Positions 19,601-28,872 of a DNA stretch of 54,790 nucleotides are shown here, piece after piece (positions within the stretch are counted from its first letter, which is position 1; every line of letters starts with the position of its first letter). A program made the position numbers and the translations under genes. The stretch lies in NCBI GenBank assembly GCA_947500545.1, contig CANMSO010000016.1, positions 1 to 54,790 of the forward strand, given 5' to 3'. This DNA comes from an uncultured Aquimarina sp. GTDB lineage: Bacteria; Bacteroidota; Bacteroidia; Flavobacteriales; Flavobacteriaceae. The notes under the pieces were generated by a model that worked only from the letters and a program-made list of their open reading frames with translations, had not been told where the DNA came from and ran no database searches.

Positions 19601-21081
19601 CTAACCAACAGATATTTTGCAAAATCAAATTGTTTCCTACCTATCTGCAATGTATAAGCCAAGCTATCTAGATCAATCTCATGATTATTCTCAAGAAAAC
19701 CTAATAACCTTGTTTCGTAATTTTCTAAAGCTGTTTCGGATTTTGCAGAATACCTAATAAGCTTATATTCTTTAGCTATTTTCTTTATATCTCGATTAGG
19801 GGTTTCCTGAAGAATTATGTGAACATTTGTTCCTCCAATTCCTAGTGAGCTTATTCCCGCAGTAAGAGGTTTTTCATTTTCAGTTTTCCATTCTTTTGTT
19901 TTATGATTAACATAAAACGGGCCTTCATCAAAATTAATAGTTGGATTTGGTTTTTGATAATGTAAACTAGCTGGAATTGTTTTATTTTTTATGGATAAGG
20001 CTGTTTTTATTAATCCCAGGACACCTGCTGCTTCATCGGCATGTCCCATGTTAGATTTTATGGTTCCAACCGCACATGTATGTTCTTTATCATTATTAAA
20101 TGCTTTATTAAGAGATTCAATTTCTATAGGGTCTCCAATTTTTGTGCCTGTACCATGAGCTTCTATATATGAAATATCTTTTGGCGTAACCCCTGCAATT
20201 TTCTGCGCTAATTTTATACATTCTGATTGCCCTTCTACACTTGGCATGGTATACCCCGCTTTTGACTTACCATCGTTATTCATAGCTGATCCCTTGATCA
20301 CTGCATAAATATTGTCATTATCCTTTAGTGCTTCTTCTAATCGTTTCAGAATAACTACTCCTGCTCCATCAGTTCCTATGGTACCAGAAGATTTGCTATC
20401 AAAACTACGGTTATGTCCATCATTAGACATAATAGATCCATCTATATAGGTATACCCATTATCTACATTAGAACGTAATCGTACACCTCCGGCTACCGCA
20501 ATTCCACATTCATTAAGTAGTAAGCTTCTGCATGCCAGATGAGCGGTACTCAATGACGTCGAACATGCTGTATCAATAAAATAACATGGTCCTTTGAAAT
20601 TTAATTTATAGGCAATCAAAGATGCCATAAAATTGGGGTTAGAAAGTTTCTCTTTTGTTAATTGATCTACATTCAAATCGTTGGTCAACATAGCATGTAA
20701 ACTCCAATTTAAATCTTTATTAGCTCCTAAAAAGACACCTGTTTTCTTTGTATATGTTTCGATATTACATCCCGAATCTTCTAATGCCTCCCAAATCAAA
20801 TGATGCATCATCCTTGTTTGAGGATTCATTATTCTGGCTTCGTCCAGTGTATATTTAAAAAATGGATAATCAAAAGTATTGGTTTCTTCTATAAACGATG
20901 CCGCCTTTATATAGTTCTCCTGGTCGATTTCTTTTTTATCAACCCCTCTATTTATCAATTCATCATCTGAAAAAAAATGAATCAACTCTTTTTCATTTAC
21001 CAGATTGCTCCAGAATTCTTCTATATTATTTGATTTTGGGAACTTACCAGACATCCCAATAATGGCTATATCTCTTTTCAT
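16681..21081 (-). CDS. Type I polyketide synthase module, KS-AT-(KR)-ACP
   Basis: 1466 residues. Ketosynthase (1 to about 430) with catalytic Cys173 (DTACSTSL), His309 (EAHGTGT) and His347 (NMGHADEAAG). Acyltransferase (about 515-820) with GQGSQY and nucleophile Ser613 (GHSLGE); HAFH at 709-712 is the malonyl-CoA signature. A ketoreductase-like region follows (about 900-1340), then an ACP with Ser1409 (LGGDSLKA). The reductase looks dead: the dinucleotide loop, normally TGGxGGxG, reads TGTLDDIE, and the YxxxN catalytic pair is changed (YASAS). The beta-keto group is therefore probably kept. No DH, ER or methyltransferase is seen. The module sits between the Gly/monooxygenase module and an Ala module, so it should add one malonate unit inside the peptide. 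The tail (EEIDTIVI) is a candidate docking motif for the TubC domain of the next protein. Confidence 0.95.
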   Translation of the reverse strand: MKRDIAIIGMSGKFPKSNNIEEFWSNLVNEKELIHFFSDDELINRGVDKKEIDQENYIKAASFIEETNTFDYPFFKYTLDEARIMNPQTRMMHHLIWEALEDSGCNIETYTKKTGVFLGANKDLNWSLHAMLTNDLNVDQLTKEKLSNPNFMASLIAYKLNFKGPCYFIDTACSTSLSTAHLACRSLLLNECGIAVAGGVRLRSNVDNGYTYIDGSIMSNDGHNRSFDSKSSGTIGTDGAGVVILKRLEEALKDNDNIYAVIKGSAMNNDGKSKAGYTMPSVEGQSECIKLAQKIAGVTPKDISYIEAHGTGTKIGDPIEIESLNKAFNNDKEHTCAVGTIKSNMGHADEAAGVLGLIKTALSIKNKTIPASLHYQKPNPTINFDEGPFYVNHKTKEWKTENEKPLTAGISSLGIGGTNVHIILQETPNRDIKKIAKEYKLIRYSAKSETALENYETRLLGFLENNHEIDLDSLAYTLQIGRKQFDFAKYLLVRDQDDLIESITNKKAKENIVKAKNNLVFMFSGQGSQYLNMGKDLYDSFPVFKEFLDEGLDRLQQLNGTDYKSILFSKDAVPSGLINQTLYTQPILFVFEYALAQLLLALGTAPDYMIGHSLGEYIAATISGVFTFEDALKIVSKRAKLMSQVAEGDMLSIGLSVDQVEKEILENVSIAAINSSDSFVVSGTKDDITWVKKKLEAKEILYTTLKTSHAFHSKMMEEILEDFEKELQSISLHDPKIPFVSNSTGNIITKEEATSIKYWSNHIVEAVQFEKGIKELIKLDNSIFIEVGPGRTLTTFYKKCQNHNLENNVVTTIRHPKEIVNDNQYFNDFLGKLWLNGFDIDWTIYYQNNPPNKISLPTYAFDEYDIPSKVQLDDSLLKLNGTNLIQKDISESLYMPSWKYSPENTHKKTIFSDADKYLVFNDESTFSEELIQALTKNGNNVFTITKGKQFKTHSSMGVTINSEEKNEYKELKDYLENINFDFDFIVYNWELTKKQSSKNQGTYLEYNQTFDNVLKIINGLGLDEVKNPKKIIVLNDKNYKVTGAENNKVVNQHTGTLLNVLAQESQNLYATFLDIDISNFMINDVIKEFKVANKYDTVAYRNDRRWVLYYEPIIISEDDKIETPLVKKQGNYLITGTLDDIECTLAGNLLNEFEANVVIFSNKPPFKWSEKEKQAYKQLKEQPGNVTCLHVDITNYDHLLKEIENIENKYGAINGIIHTARNTEIKDIELVSGIEDDIIKKHFSLRVNGLLNLKRITQERKIDFVKVFSSLSSFLGGVSYGGYASASAQMDSIVLKEDTNWSILNLDRVYDEDPWIRPEELINAFHYSFLYDNLQQIIVSKRDLNNPTKDTHKEEKPKNNVKVNRKIVKASFTAPKNETETEVIKLFENLFGITELGVEDDFFELGGDSLKAVMLINKLKKSMGITLTMSDIFSNKTIANISKLIDETKWIQEEVNEQEEIDTIVI

Positions 21082-21132
21082 TGAATAAATCGTATTAAAT
21101 CTTAGAAAAAACTATTTAGTAGTACAATTGAT

Positions 21133-24100
21133 TTATATATCACTCATAAAATCAATCAAATCCTCCACATCTTCCATTTCATTTTCTTCTATTTGAACCT
21201 TTTGAGCGGTTTCAGCATTATCAAGATGCTCTGCTAAAGTTCGTATAGTAGGATATTGAAAAAATGATAGAATCTTTATATCTGTATTGAGAGATGTGTT
21301 TATAAGGGATAGTAGTTGAAATGCTTTCATCGAATTCCCTCCAATTTCAAAAAAATTGTCATCAATACTTAGCTGTTCTGCTTTCAAGAAATCACCCCAT
21401 AAAATAGATAATTGTTCTTCTGTTTCGTTTCTGGGAGCAATATACTTTTTGGCTTGTTTTACAGTATCATTTGGACGAGGTAGCGCTTTAAAATCTATCT
21501 TTCCATTTGGTGTTTGTGGAAATTCCTCTAACATAATTATATGCTGAGGAATCATATAATGAGGTAGACGTAATCTTAAATATTCCTTCAACACATCATC
21601 ATCTAATGTGTCTGCTGTCTTTATATAAGCTACCAAAAATGTTTGGTTATTTTCATCAATAGCGGAAACAGCAGATTGAATAATGCTTTTATGATCTAGA
21701 ATTACATTTTCTATTTCTTTTAATTCTATTCGATATCCTTTTATTTTCACTTGGCTATCTAACCTTCCTTGATATCGTAGTTCTCCATCGGGCAACCAGC
21801 AGGCTAAATCCCCTGTCCTGTATATCTTCTCATTTTCTACAAATGGGTTATCAATAAATCTTTCATTGGTTAATGTCTCTTTATTAAGATACCCCAGAGT
21901 TACTCCATCTCCTCCTATGCATAACTCTCCAGATACTCTTTCTGGACATAATTGATTATTAGCATCAAGAATATAAATTTTGGTATTAATAATTGGTTTT
22001 CCTATCGTTATATTTTCGTCTTGGGTTATCGTTTTTACCGAAGACCAAATAGTGGTTTCTGTAGGCCCATACATGTTATGAATGCTACTACCCACCTGAT
22101 GAATTAACTTTTGCGCAAGTGATTTTTTTAGTGCCTCTCCACCAACCATAAGTGTTTTAATATTCTTTAATGCTTCTCTACCTTTATCATTAAGCAAAAG
22201 TTCCTCGTAGAGAGAAGGTGTCGATTGCATATGAGTAACTTTATGGTTGTTGATTAACTGAGCTGTACTTTCACTTTCTGTTAATTTATCAATTGTTTTA
22301 ACAAGAAAATCATGTTGTGCTCTGCCTCTTTTGATTGAATCTTTTAAATCAAACAGATATTTTAGATTATCGATAACCAATTCTTGGTCTACTCCAAAAT
22401 CTATTAAACAAGCAACCTCATCAATTCCAATTTCGTACACCCTATTTACCATATTGTGACAAGATTCTGGAGTTCCAAATAAACTACTGGTATTATAAAA
22501 TCTCTGATATCCAATATCAAGCAACGGTTCTAAATCGTTATCTAAATCCAGATCTAATTCTTCGGCAATTGGTTTTAATAAGTTAATAGAATTTTTAAGA
22601 TAATTTTTAAAAGGTCTTTCTACAGTTTGCTTTACAAAATCTAGATCATCACTAACAAATGTATGTAGCATTAGAGCTACTTTGTACTTTTCTGGATTAT
22701 ATCCATTATCTATTAATGTTTGACGATAGACTTTTATCTTTTCTTCCAAATCATCAATACTCTGACCCAATAAATGGGTTAAAATATTTGCTCCAATACT
22801 TCCGGCATATTTAAAAGTTTCTATACTTCCTGCCGCTGTAATCCATAAGGGTAATTCTTTTTGAATAGGTTTTGGATGCACATAGAATTCATAATCTTTA
22901 CCAACTCCATTTTTTCTGGTCACCGATTTTCCTTTCCAAACATTCTTAAGGGTAGTGATCCCTTCTCGCATTACCTGGTGTCGGTTTTCATAGCTATTGG
23001 GTGCTAAAACAAAATCATTAGGATGCCATCCTGAAGCGATCGATAATTCTACTCTTCCCTCAGATAAGTTATCAACCATAGACCATTCTTCTGCTACTCT
23101 AATAGGATCATGTAAGGGCAATACAACACTACCTGATCTTAGTTTTATGTTTTTAGTAATTGAAGAAACGGCTGCTGCTGCAACTGATGGATTTGGGAAC
23201 TGATCTCCAAAATTATGAAAATGTCTTTCTGGAACCCATATTGCCTCAAATTGATTTTGATCGGCAAATTTTGCTCCTTCCAGAAGTAATTCATATTTGT
23301 TTTGTTGTTTTGTCGTATTGTTGTAGGTAGGAAAATAAAACAGGCTAAAGTCCATCTTTGGTTTGGACTCTACAGGAATTGGCCGCTCCAGATGCATTAC
23401 TATTTTATTTCCTTCTGTAAGCGTCCATAAAAGCTCTAATATCGAAATATCAAAACTCATACTTGTCATTGCTAACCAAACATCGGACTCTGATTTAGAA
23501 TCAAACTTATGATTCATTCCTGCAATAAAATTGCTCAGGTTTTTGTGAGATACTTTTACTCCTTTGGGTTTACCAGTAGAGCCTGAAGTATAAATGACAT
23601 ACGCCATCGACAATGGCTCTGGACTAGTAAACTGTGCGTCGCAATTTTTCTCCCAAATTACCTGATCATTTAGGTTTATTGTAATCAAGTCATTGGGTAA
23701 TACGTCCTTAGTTTCATTATTGGTTACGACAAAGTTTGTTTCACTATTTTTTAGAATATAATCTGTTCTATGAATAGGGTAAAATGGATCTAATGGAAGG
23801 TAAGAAGCTCCTGATTTTAAAATTCCCAAAATTGCAACAACGACCTCTATGGATCGACCTAAAAATACTCCAACCGTCGAATTGGGTTTTACTCCTTTTT
23901 CTTTTAGATAAATTGCTAATTGATTTGATTTTTGGTCTAATTCTTTATAGGTTATTTTTTTATTCTCACAAATAATTGCGGTTTTCTTTGAAGAAAGCTT
24001 TGCTCGATCAACAAATAAGTCAACAACCGTTTTTTGAAAATCAATATTCTTTTGAGTGTCATTAAATTCATTCAGTAATTTATCTGCTTGTGTTTTACCT

Positions 24101-27100
24101 ACATATGAGATTTCCTGAATTTCCTGGGTAGGATCTTTGATACATCCTTCTAAAAAATTCTCAAAATTGACAATCATATTTTCTATAAATGATTGTTCAT
24201 ACAAATCTATATTATACTCTGCACTTATACTTAAATGACCGTCAAATTCTAAAAATGAAAATGTGATATCATATTTACTAACAAAAGATTTTGAATCTTC
24301 ATATGATTCACAACTTGCCTCATCAAAAAGTGTAGTGAAATTAGTTGAATTATCGGTTTGCTTTTGATAAATGACCAGTATATCAAAAACTGGTGACCTA
24401 CTCGTATCTCTATGTAAACTGAGCCCATTTAGGATATCTCCAAAAGAATATCCAGAGTTAGCATATGCCTTAACCAATGTGTTTTTTTGGTTGCTTACTA
24501 ATTGGTTAAAATCATCAGATTTATTAAACCTTGTTCTAATGGGTATTGTATTGATATACAATCCTATTTGATTTTCTAAGTCTGTGTGTTCTCTACCTAG
24601 TACTGGTGTCCCTATGATAATATCTGTCTGACTTGTGTATCTAAAAAGTAACCCTTTTAATGCAGCCAAAAGAACTGTAAAATCTGTGGTTTTTTGCCTT
24701 TTAGAAAACTTCTCCAATTTTTTAAGCAATCTATCATTTAATTGGTATGATAAGCTGTTTCCATTATATGTCTGAATCTTTGGTCTATTTTGATATGTTG
24801 GAATATTCAAAATAGGAAGTTCACCAGATAACTCATTAATCCAGAACTGATGCTGCTTGACCCTATTGTCTGACATAAGGTTATTCGCCCATGAAGTATA
24901 GTCTTTAAATTGTACCTTCAGCTCCGGAAGATCTATTTTTGAAGATGATAAGAGTCCATTATATAAAGTGGATACATCCTTCATTAAAATCTGAAGAGAT
25001 TGCCCATCAAATACAATATGATGTACGATAATGGACAAATAGAAACAATTATCATTTGTTTTTATTAAACATCCTTTAATTAAAGGAGCCTGAGTTAAAT
25101 CAAATGATTGTCTATTAAACTCAGAAATGGTATCACTTAATACGTCTTGAGGATCCAATGTGATCAGATCCAGATTAAAATCGAATGCATCTATTGATTG
25201 AACCTGTTGTTGGATTTCTCCATCAGAATTCTGAATAAAACTAGTTCTTAAAGTTTCATGTCTCTGGATCAGCAATTTAAATGCTTCATTAAGTAATTCG
25301 ATATTTAGATTTCCTTTAAGTTTAATTGTAAAAGGAATATTATATGCTTTATTTACTTCTGGCATCTGGCATAATAGCCAAAATCTTAATTGTGCCGATG
25401 TTAGAGGATATGACTCTTGTCCAGGAATAATTGGAAGTTCAATATCTTGGGCGCTTTCTTTTAAAAATGGAATGATTCCTCTTATTGTTGGGTTCTCAAA
25501 CACATCCTTAAATGTTATAGTATATCCGGTTTCTAGTCTTACTTTATTGATAATTTTTGCAATACTTATACTGCTACCTCCCAAATCAAAAAGAACAGAT
25601 TCTATGCCCATAGATTTAATACCTAAAACTTCGCTCCAGATTTTTACCAGCTCTTTCTCTAGTTTAGTTTCTGGTTTTATAAATTCATTGGTATTTGTAA
25701 AGTCACTTTCTGTTGGTATCGGTAAAACATCCTTGTTTATTTTACCATTAGCGGTTAATGGAATACTGTCTATTTCTATAAAACAAGCAGGAACCATATA
25801 AACTGGCAACTCTTTCTGAAGTGATAATTTTAACTTTTGTTTGTCTATTTTTCCTTCGGGTAATACATAGGCTATCAATTGCTTTTGCCCCTGTATCTCT
25901 TTTACGGATACTAAGGCTTGTTTTATATTTTTTTGCTGTATTAACAATTGTTCTATTTCACCCAGTTCTATTCTAAATCCTCTGATCTTTACCTGTTCAT
26001 CTTTTCTTCCTGCAAATGCAATATTCCCATCGGGTAGCCAATACGCTAAATCACCGGTATCGTATATCTTCTTTCCTTCAGCAAAAGGATTATTTACAAA
26101 TCTCTCTTTAGTTAATTCCGGACGATTTAAATAGCCTCTTGCAACACTATCTCCCGACACAAAAAGCCTTCCTACAAATCCTATTGGTAAAAGATTAAGG
26201 GAGTCATTAAGTATGTATACTTGTGTATTTGAAATTGGTTTTCCAATCGGAATATTAGTGGTATTACTTTTTTGAACCTGAAACGAGGTTGTTACCACCG
26301 TATTTTCTGTCGGACCATAATTATTATAGATAGTCAGGTCTGTTTCTTTTCCTAATTTTAAAACATCTCCTCCTGTGACTATCGTTAAGTCATCTTTATA
26401 AAACTCATCTTCCACCAAACTTTGACATATTTGAGTGGGTACATAACAATGAGTAATGTTGTTATCTTTAAAAAAAACGGATAATTTTCGTGTATCAATT
26501 CTGGTATCATTATCAGATATTGGGTAAAGTGTACCGCCACTAATTAAGTAAGGGCAGATTTCCCATATTGAAGCATCAAAAGCCGTTCCTGAGAATACAG
26601 TAGCTCTGCTTGATTCGTTAGCTTCATAATGACGAATATGCCAATAGCACAAATTCACCAAACTTTTGTGCTCTATTGCTACTCCTTTTGGTTTACCTGT
26701 CGAACCAGAAGTATATATTACATATGCTAAATCACTAGCGCTTCCTTTTATTTCTATAGTATCTGAAATTGGTTTTTGTGCTTCAAATACTTCAATAAAT
26801 TGCTTATCAATAGTTATTTGACACCCACTATCCTTTTCTATATATGCTATACGATCTTTTGGGTAATTTGGATCAATTGGAAGATATACTCCACCTGATT
26901 TTAATATTCCCAACATTGAAATAATAAGCCATTTACTGCGTCCTAACTTTACACCCACCAAATCCTCATTCTTTATTGTATGTTCTTTTAACAAATAATG
27001 AGCAAAACTATCAGATATTGAGTCCAATTCTTTATATGTCAGGCTTTGGTTATCATCAACAATAACTACTTTGTCTGGAGTTTTCTGTACTTGGTTTTTA

Positions 27101-28707
27101 AATAATTCTAAAAACGTTTTATCCTTTGGATATACCGTTTTAGTATCATTAAATTCTAATAAAACCTTTTCTCTTTCTTCTTTTGAAAGAAGACAAATAT
27201 TTCTTACTGGAGCATTAGGGTTATTAATAACTTGATCAAATAATGTTTCTAAATGAGTTGTGATTTGCTGCACAAATTTATACTCATATATTGATGTATC
27301 ATATGTTAAAAATAAATCTAATCCATTATCGGTTTCCTTGAAAACAAATTCCAATCCAAATTTTGAAGTGGTTGCCTCAATTAAGTTATATTCTTCAATA
27401 GATAGCCCACCTATTTTTTGTTCTTTTTCCCTATCCTTATTTTCTAAGGTAAGGATAATATCAAATAATGTATTTCCTGCCAAAGGAAGATCTTCTACCA
27501 ATTTATCGAATGGATAATTTTGGTGATTATATGCATTAAGAGTATTCTTCTTTAGTTTTAAAAGCAATTCTGTATAACTTTCCTGATCATCAATATTTGT
27601 CCTTAAACCTAAAAGGTTGATATAAAAACCCAATTGCTCTAATAAATCTGGATGTTCTCTTCCAGATACTGGTGTTCCTACAATTATATCATTTTGATTA
27701 GTATATCTACATAGTAAGAGCTTGACAATAGACATAAGTCCCATGAACAAGGTAGTATCTTCTTCTTTGCATAATCTCTTAAAAGCTTCTATAAGCTTAG
27801 TATCATAAGATTTTCTAATAACCCTCCCTTCATTAGCTTCAGTCTTTGGTTTGATACTAGAGCCAGGCAAATTAAGTATTGGAAGTCCTCCGCTAAACTG
27901 CTCTAACCAATATTGTTTATGGTCATCCAGTTCTCCTTTTTCTAATTGTTCTTGCTGCCATGCTGCATAATCTTTATAATGAATAGACAGAGGCATTAAA
28001 GGATTTTTGTTTCCTTTTGTGTAGGCGTCATATAGCGTAAAAATTTCTTTACTTAAAACCTGTAATGACCATCCATCACTAATAATATGATGCATAACAA
28101 GATTAAACACATAGTTATCTTTCGAAATTTTTATCAATTTAGCTCTCAATAAAGAATCTGAGGTTATATCAAATGAATATGTTGTTTCTTTATTGATATT
28201 CTTTTTAATGATTTCATCTTTCTTCTTTCTTCTGCTTACATCTTCAAACTCGAGTACAAACTTGCTTTCTGGAGCTGATAAAACTGTTTGCTTAGCATTT
28301 CCCTCTACATCTAATCCAAAGTTGGTTCTTAATATCTCATGACGCTCGATAAGAGTTTCAAATGCTTTTTCTAATGATTCTATATCTAGTTCTCCAGTAA
28401 TTCTAAAAGTGCTTGACATATTATATGCCGTATTACTTTCATTAATTTGACTTAAAAGCCATAACCTACGTTGTGCAGAGGATAAGACATAGTCCTCTTT
28501 TGTACCTAACAAATTAATTGGAGTGTATTCTACCCGCACACTGTTCTTTTGTGCTGAAATAAACTTTATGAGGTCCTCTTTATGTTCTTTGATCTCATTT
28601 AACAATTCTTCTGTCATTATATCTTTTGGAGCAACAACATCTAATTTATCGTTAATTAAATCAATAGAGATATTTAACTTCTTTAGTTTACTAAGTAGCT
28701 TATTCAT
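21133..28707 (-). CDS. NRPS, docking-C-A-PCP-C-A(monooxygenase insert)-PCP
   Basis: 2524 residues. TubC-type docking domain (1 to about 55), C1 (HHIISDG), A1 (about 515-1000), carrier 1 (LGGSS, Ser1045), C2 (HHIVFDG), A2 N-part (about 1550-1780), luciferase-like monooxygenase (about 1785-2115), A2 C-part (about 2115-2420), carrier 2 (GGNS, Ser2459). The A1 pocket reads D-A-W-Y-V-G-N-V-V-K, eight of ten positions as the leucine code DAWFLGNVVK. The A2 pocket, assembled across the insert, reads D-I-L-Q-M-G-M-I-W-K, close to glycine codes. The insert lies between motifs A4 and A5, as in the glycine module of myxothiazol synthetase MtaG, where it hydroxylates glycine at the alpha carbon. The next protein is a PKS, so oxidised glycine may be passed on instead of released. 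Substrate calls are inference from pocket residues. Confidence 0.96.
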   Translation of the reverse strand: MNKLLSKLKKLNISIDLINDKLDVVAPKDIMTEELLNEIKEHKEDLIKFISAQKNSVRVEYTPINLLGTKEDYVLSSAQRRLWLLSQINESNTAYNMSSTFRITGELDIESLEKAFETLIERHEILRTNFGLDVEGNAKQTVLSAPESKFVLEFEDVSRRKKKDEIIKKNINKETTYSFDITSDSLLRAKLIKISKDNYVFNLVMHHIISDGWSLQVLSKEIFTLYDAYTKGNKNPLMPLSIHYKDYAAWQQEQLEKGELDDHKQYWLEQFSGGLPILNLPGSSIKPKTEANEGRVIRKSYDTKLIEAFKRLCKEEDTTLFMGLMSIVKLLLCRYTNQNDIIVGTPVSGREHPDLLEQLGFYINLLGLRTNIDDQESYTELLLKLKKNTLNAYNHQNYPFDKLVEDLPLAGNTLFDIILTLENKDREKEQKIGGLSIEEYNLIEATTSKFGLEFVFKETDNGLDLFLTYDTSIYEYKFVQQITTHLETLFDQVINNPNAPVRNICLLSKEEREKVLLEFNDTKTVYPKDKTFLELFKNQVQKTPDKVVIVDDNQSLTYKELDSISDSFAHYLLKEHTIKNEDLVGVKLGRSKWLIISMLGILKSGGVYLPIDPNYPKDRIAYIEKDSGCQITIDKQFIEVFEAQKPISDTIEIKGSASDLAYVIYTSGSTGKPKGVAIEHKSLVNLCYWHIRHYEANESSRATVFSGTAFDASIWEICPYLISGGTLYPISDNDTRIDTRKLSVFFKDNNITHCYVPTQICQSLVEDEFYKDDLTIVTGGDVLKLGKETDLTIYNNYGPTENTVVTTSFQVQKSNTTNIPIGKPISNTQVYILNDSLNLLPIGFVGRLFVSGDSVARGYLNRPELTKERFVNNPFAEGKKIYDTGDLAYWLPDGNIAFAGRKDEQVKIRGFRIELGEIEQLLIQQKNIKQALVSVKEIQGQKQLIAYVLPEGKIDKQKLKLSLQKELPVYMVPACFIEIDSIPLTANGKINKDVLPIPTESDFTNTNEFIKPETKLEKELVKIWSEVLGIKSMGIESVLFDLGGSSISIAKIINKVRLETGYTITFKDVFENPTIRGIIPFLKESAQDIELPIIPGQESYPLTSAQLRFWLLCQMPEVNKAYNIPFTIKLKGNLNIELLNEAFKLLIQRHETLRTSFIQNSDGEIQQQVQSIDAFDFNLDLITLDPQDVLSDTISEFNRQSFDLTQAPLIKGCLIKTNDNCFYLSIIVHHIVFDGQSLQILMKDVSTLYNGLLSSSKIDLPELKVQFKDYTSWANNLMSDNRVKQHQFWINELSGELPILNIPTYQNRPKIQTYNGNSLSYQLNDRLLKKLEKFSKRQKTTDFTVLLAALKGLLFRYTSQTDIIIGTPVLGREHTDLENQIGLYINTIPIRTRFNKSDDFNQLVSNQKNTLVKAYANSGYSFGDILNGLSLHRDTSRSPVFDILVIYQKQTDNSTNFTTLFDEASCESYEDSKSFVSKYDITFSFLEFDGHLSISAEYNIDLYEQSFIENMIVNFENFLEGCIKDPTQEIQEISYVGKTQADKLLNEFNDTQKNIDFQKTVVDLFVDRAKLSSKKTAIICENKKITYKELDQKSNQLAIYLKEKGVKPNSTVGVFLGRSIEVVVAILGILKSGASYLPLDPFYPIHRTDYILKNSETNFVVTNNETKDVLPNDLITINLNDQVIWEKNCDAQFTSPEPLSMAYVIYTSGSTGKPKGVKVSHKNLSNFIAGMNHKFDSKSESDVWLAMTSMSFDISILELLWTLTEGNKIVMHLERPIPVESKPKMDFSLFYFPTYNNTTKQQNKYELLLEGAKFADQNQFEAIWVPERHFHNFGDQFPNPSVAAAAVSSITKNIKLRSGSVVLPLHDPIRVAEEWSMVDNLSEGRVELSIASGWHPNDFVLAPNSYENRHQVMREGITTLKNVWKGKSVTRKNGVGKDYEFYVHPKPIQKELPLWITAAGSIETFKYAGSIGANILTHLLGQSIDDLEEKIKVYRQTLIDNGYNPEKYKVALMLHTFVSDDLDFVKQTVERPFKNYLKNSINLLKPIAEELDLDLDNDLEPLLDIGYQRFYNTSSLFGTPESCHNMVNRVYEIGIDEVACLIDFGVDQELVIDNLKYLFDLKDSIKRGRAQHDFLVKTIDKLTESESTAQLINNHKVTHMQSTPSLYEELLLNDKGREALKNIKTLMVGGEALKKSLAQKLIHQVGSSIHNMYGPTETTIWSSVKTITQDENITIGKPIINTKIYILDANNQLCPERVSGELCIGGDGVTLGYLNKETLTNERFIDNPFVENEKIYRTGDLACWLPDGELRYQGRLDSQVKIKGYRIELKEIENVILDHKSIIQSAVSAIDENNQTFLVAYIKTADTLDDDVLKEYLRLRLPHYMIPQHIIMLEEFPQTPNGKIDFKALPRPNDTVKQAKKYIAPRNETEEQLSILWGDFLKAEQLSIDDNFFEIGGNSMKAFQLLSLINTSLNTDIKILSFFQYPTIRTLAEHLDNAETAQKVQIEENEMEDVEDLIDFMSDI
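22350..23355 (-). other. Luciferase-like monooxygenase domain embedded in an A domain
   Basis: Residues about 1785-2120 of the synthetase at 21133-28707, beginning MDFSLFYFPTY. Family signatures are FEAIWVPERHFHNFGDQFPNP, SGSVVLPLHDPIRVAEEWS, LSIASGWHPNDF and the C-terminal SLFGTPESC. It belongs to the FMN-dependent luciferase-like monooxygenases associated with natural-product megasynthases (MupA/Atu3671 type, TIGR04020). It is spliced in frame between A4 (FDISILELLWTLTEGNKIVM) and the THMQSTPS strand of the same A domain, leaving all A-domain motifs intact on both sides. Expected cofactor is reduced FMN supplied in trans; no reductase gene is in the window. Confidence 0.93.
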
Positions 28708-28872
28708 GATATCAGATATAAAATTTCTTTATATAATTTTTGAAGTGCAAATAAGTATTTACAACAATATTGTATGTAAAATCAAGCATGACGAACACAT
28801 GCCTTTTGGGCATACCATAAGCGGTATAGAGGTTTTCTGCTTTATGATTTTTGTAATGTGAAAGCCCTAATT
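28708..28872. other. Short spacer between the first two synthetase genes
   Basis: 165 bp with no gene. Two small hairpins lie next to each other: ATGCC/GGCAT (28799-28813) and ATACC/GGTAT (28812-28827). Neither is followed by a T-run on the minus strand, so read-through of the operon is expected. Confidence 0.3.

Noticed and set aside
28708..28872. A separate promoter for the second synthetase
   Set aside because: No TAnnTTTG box with a partner -33 element is visible on the minus strand in this gap; co-transcription is simpler.
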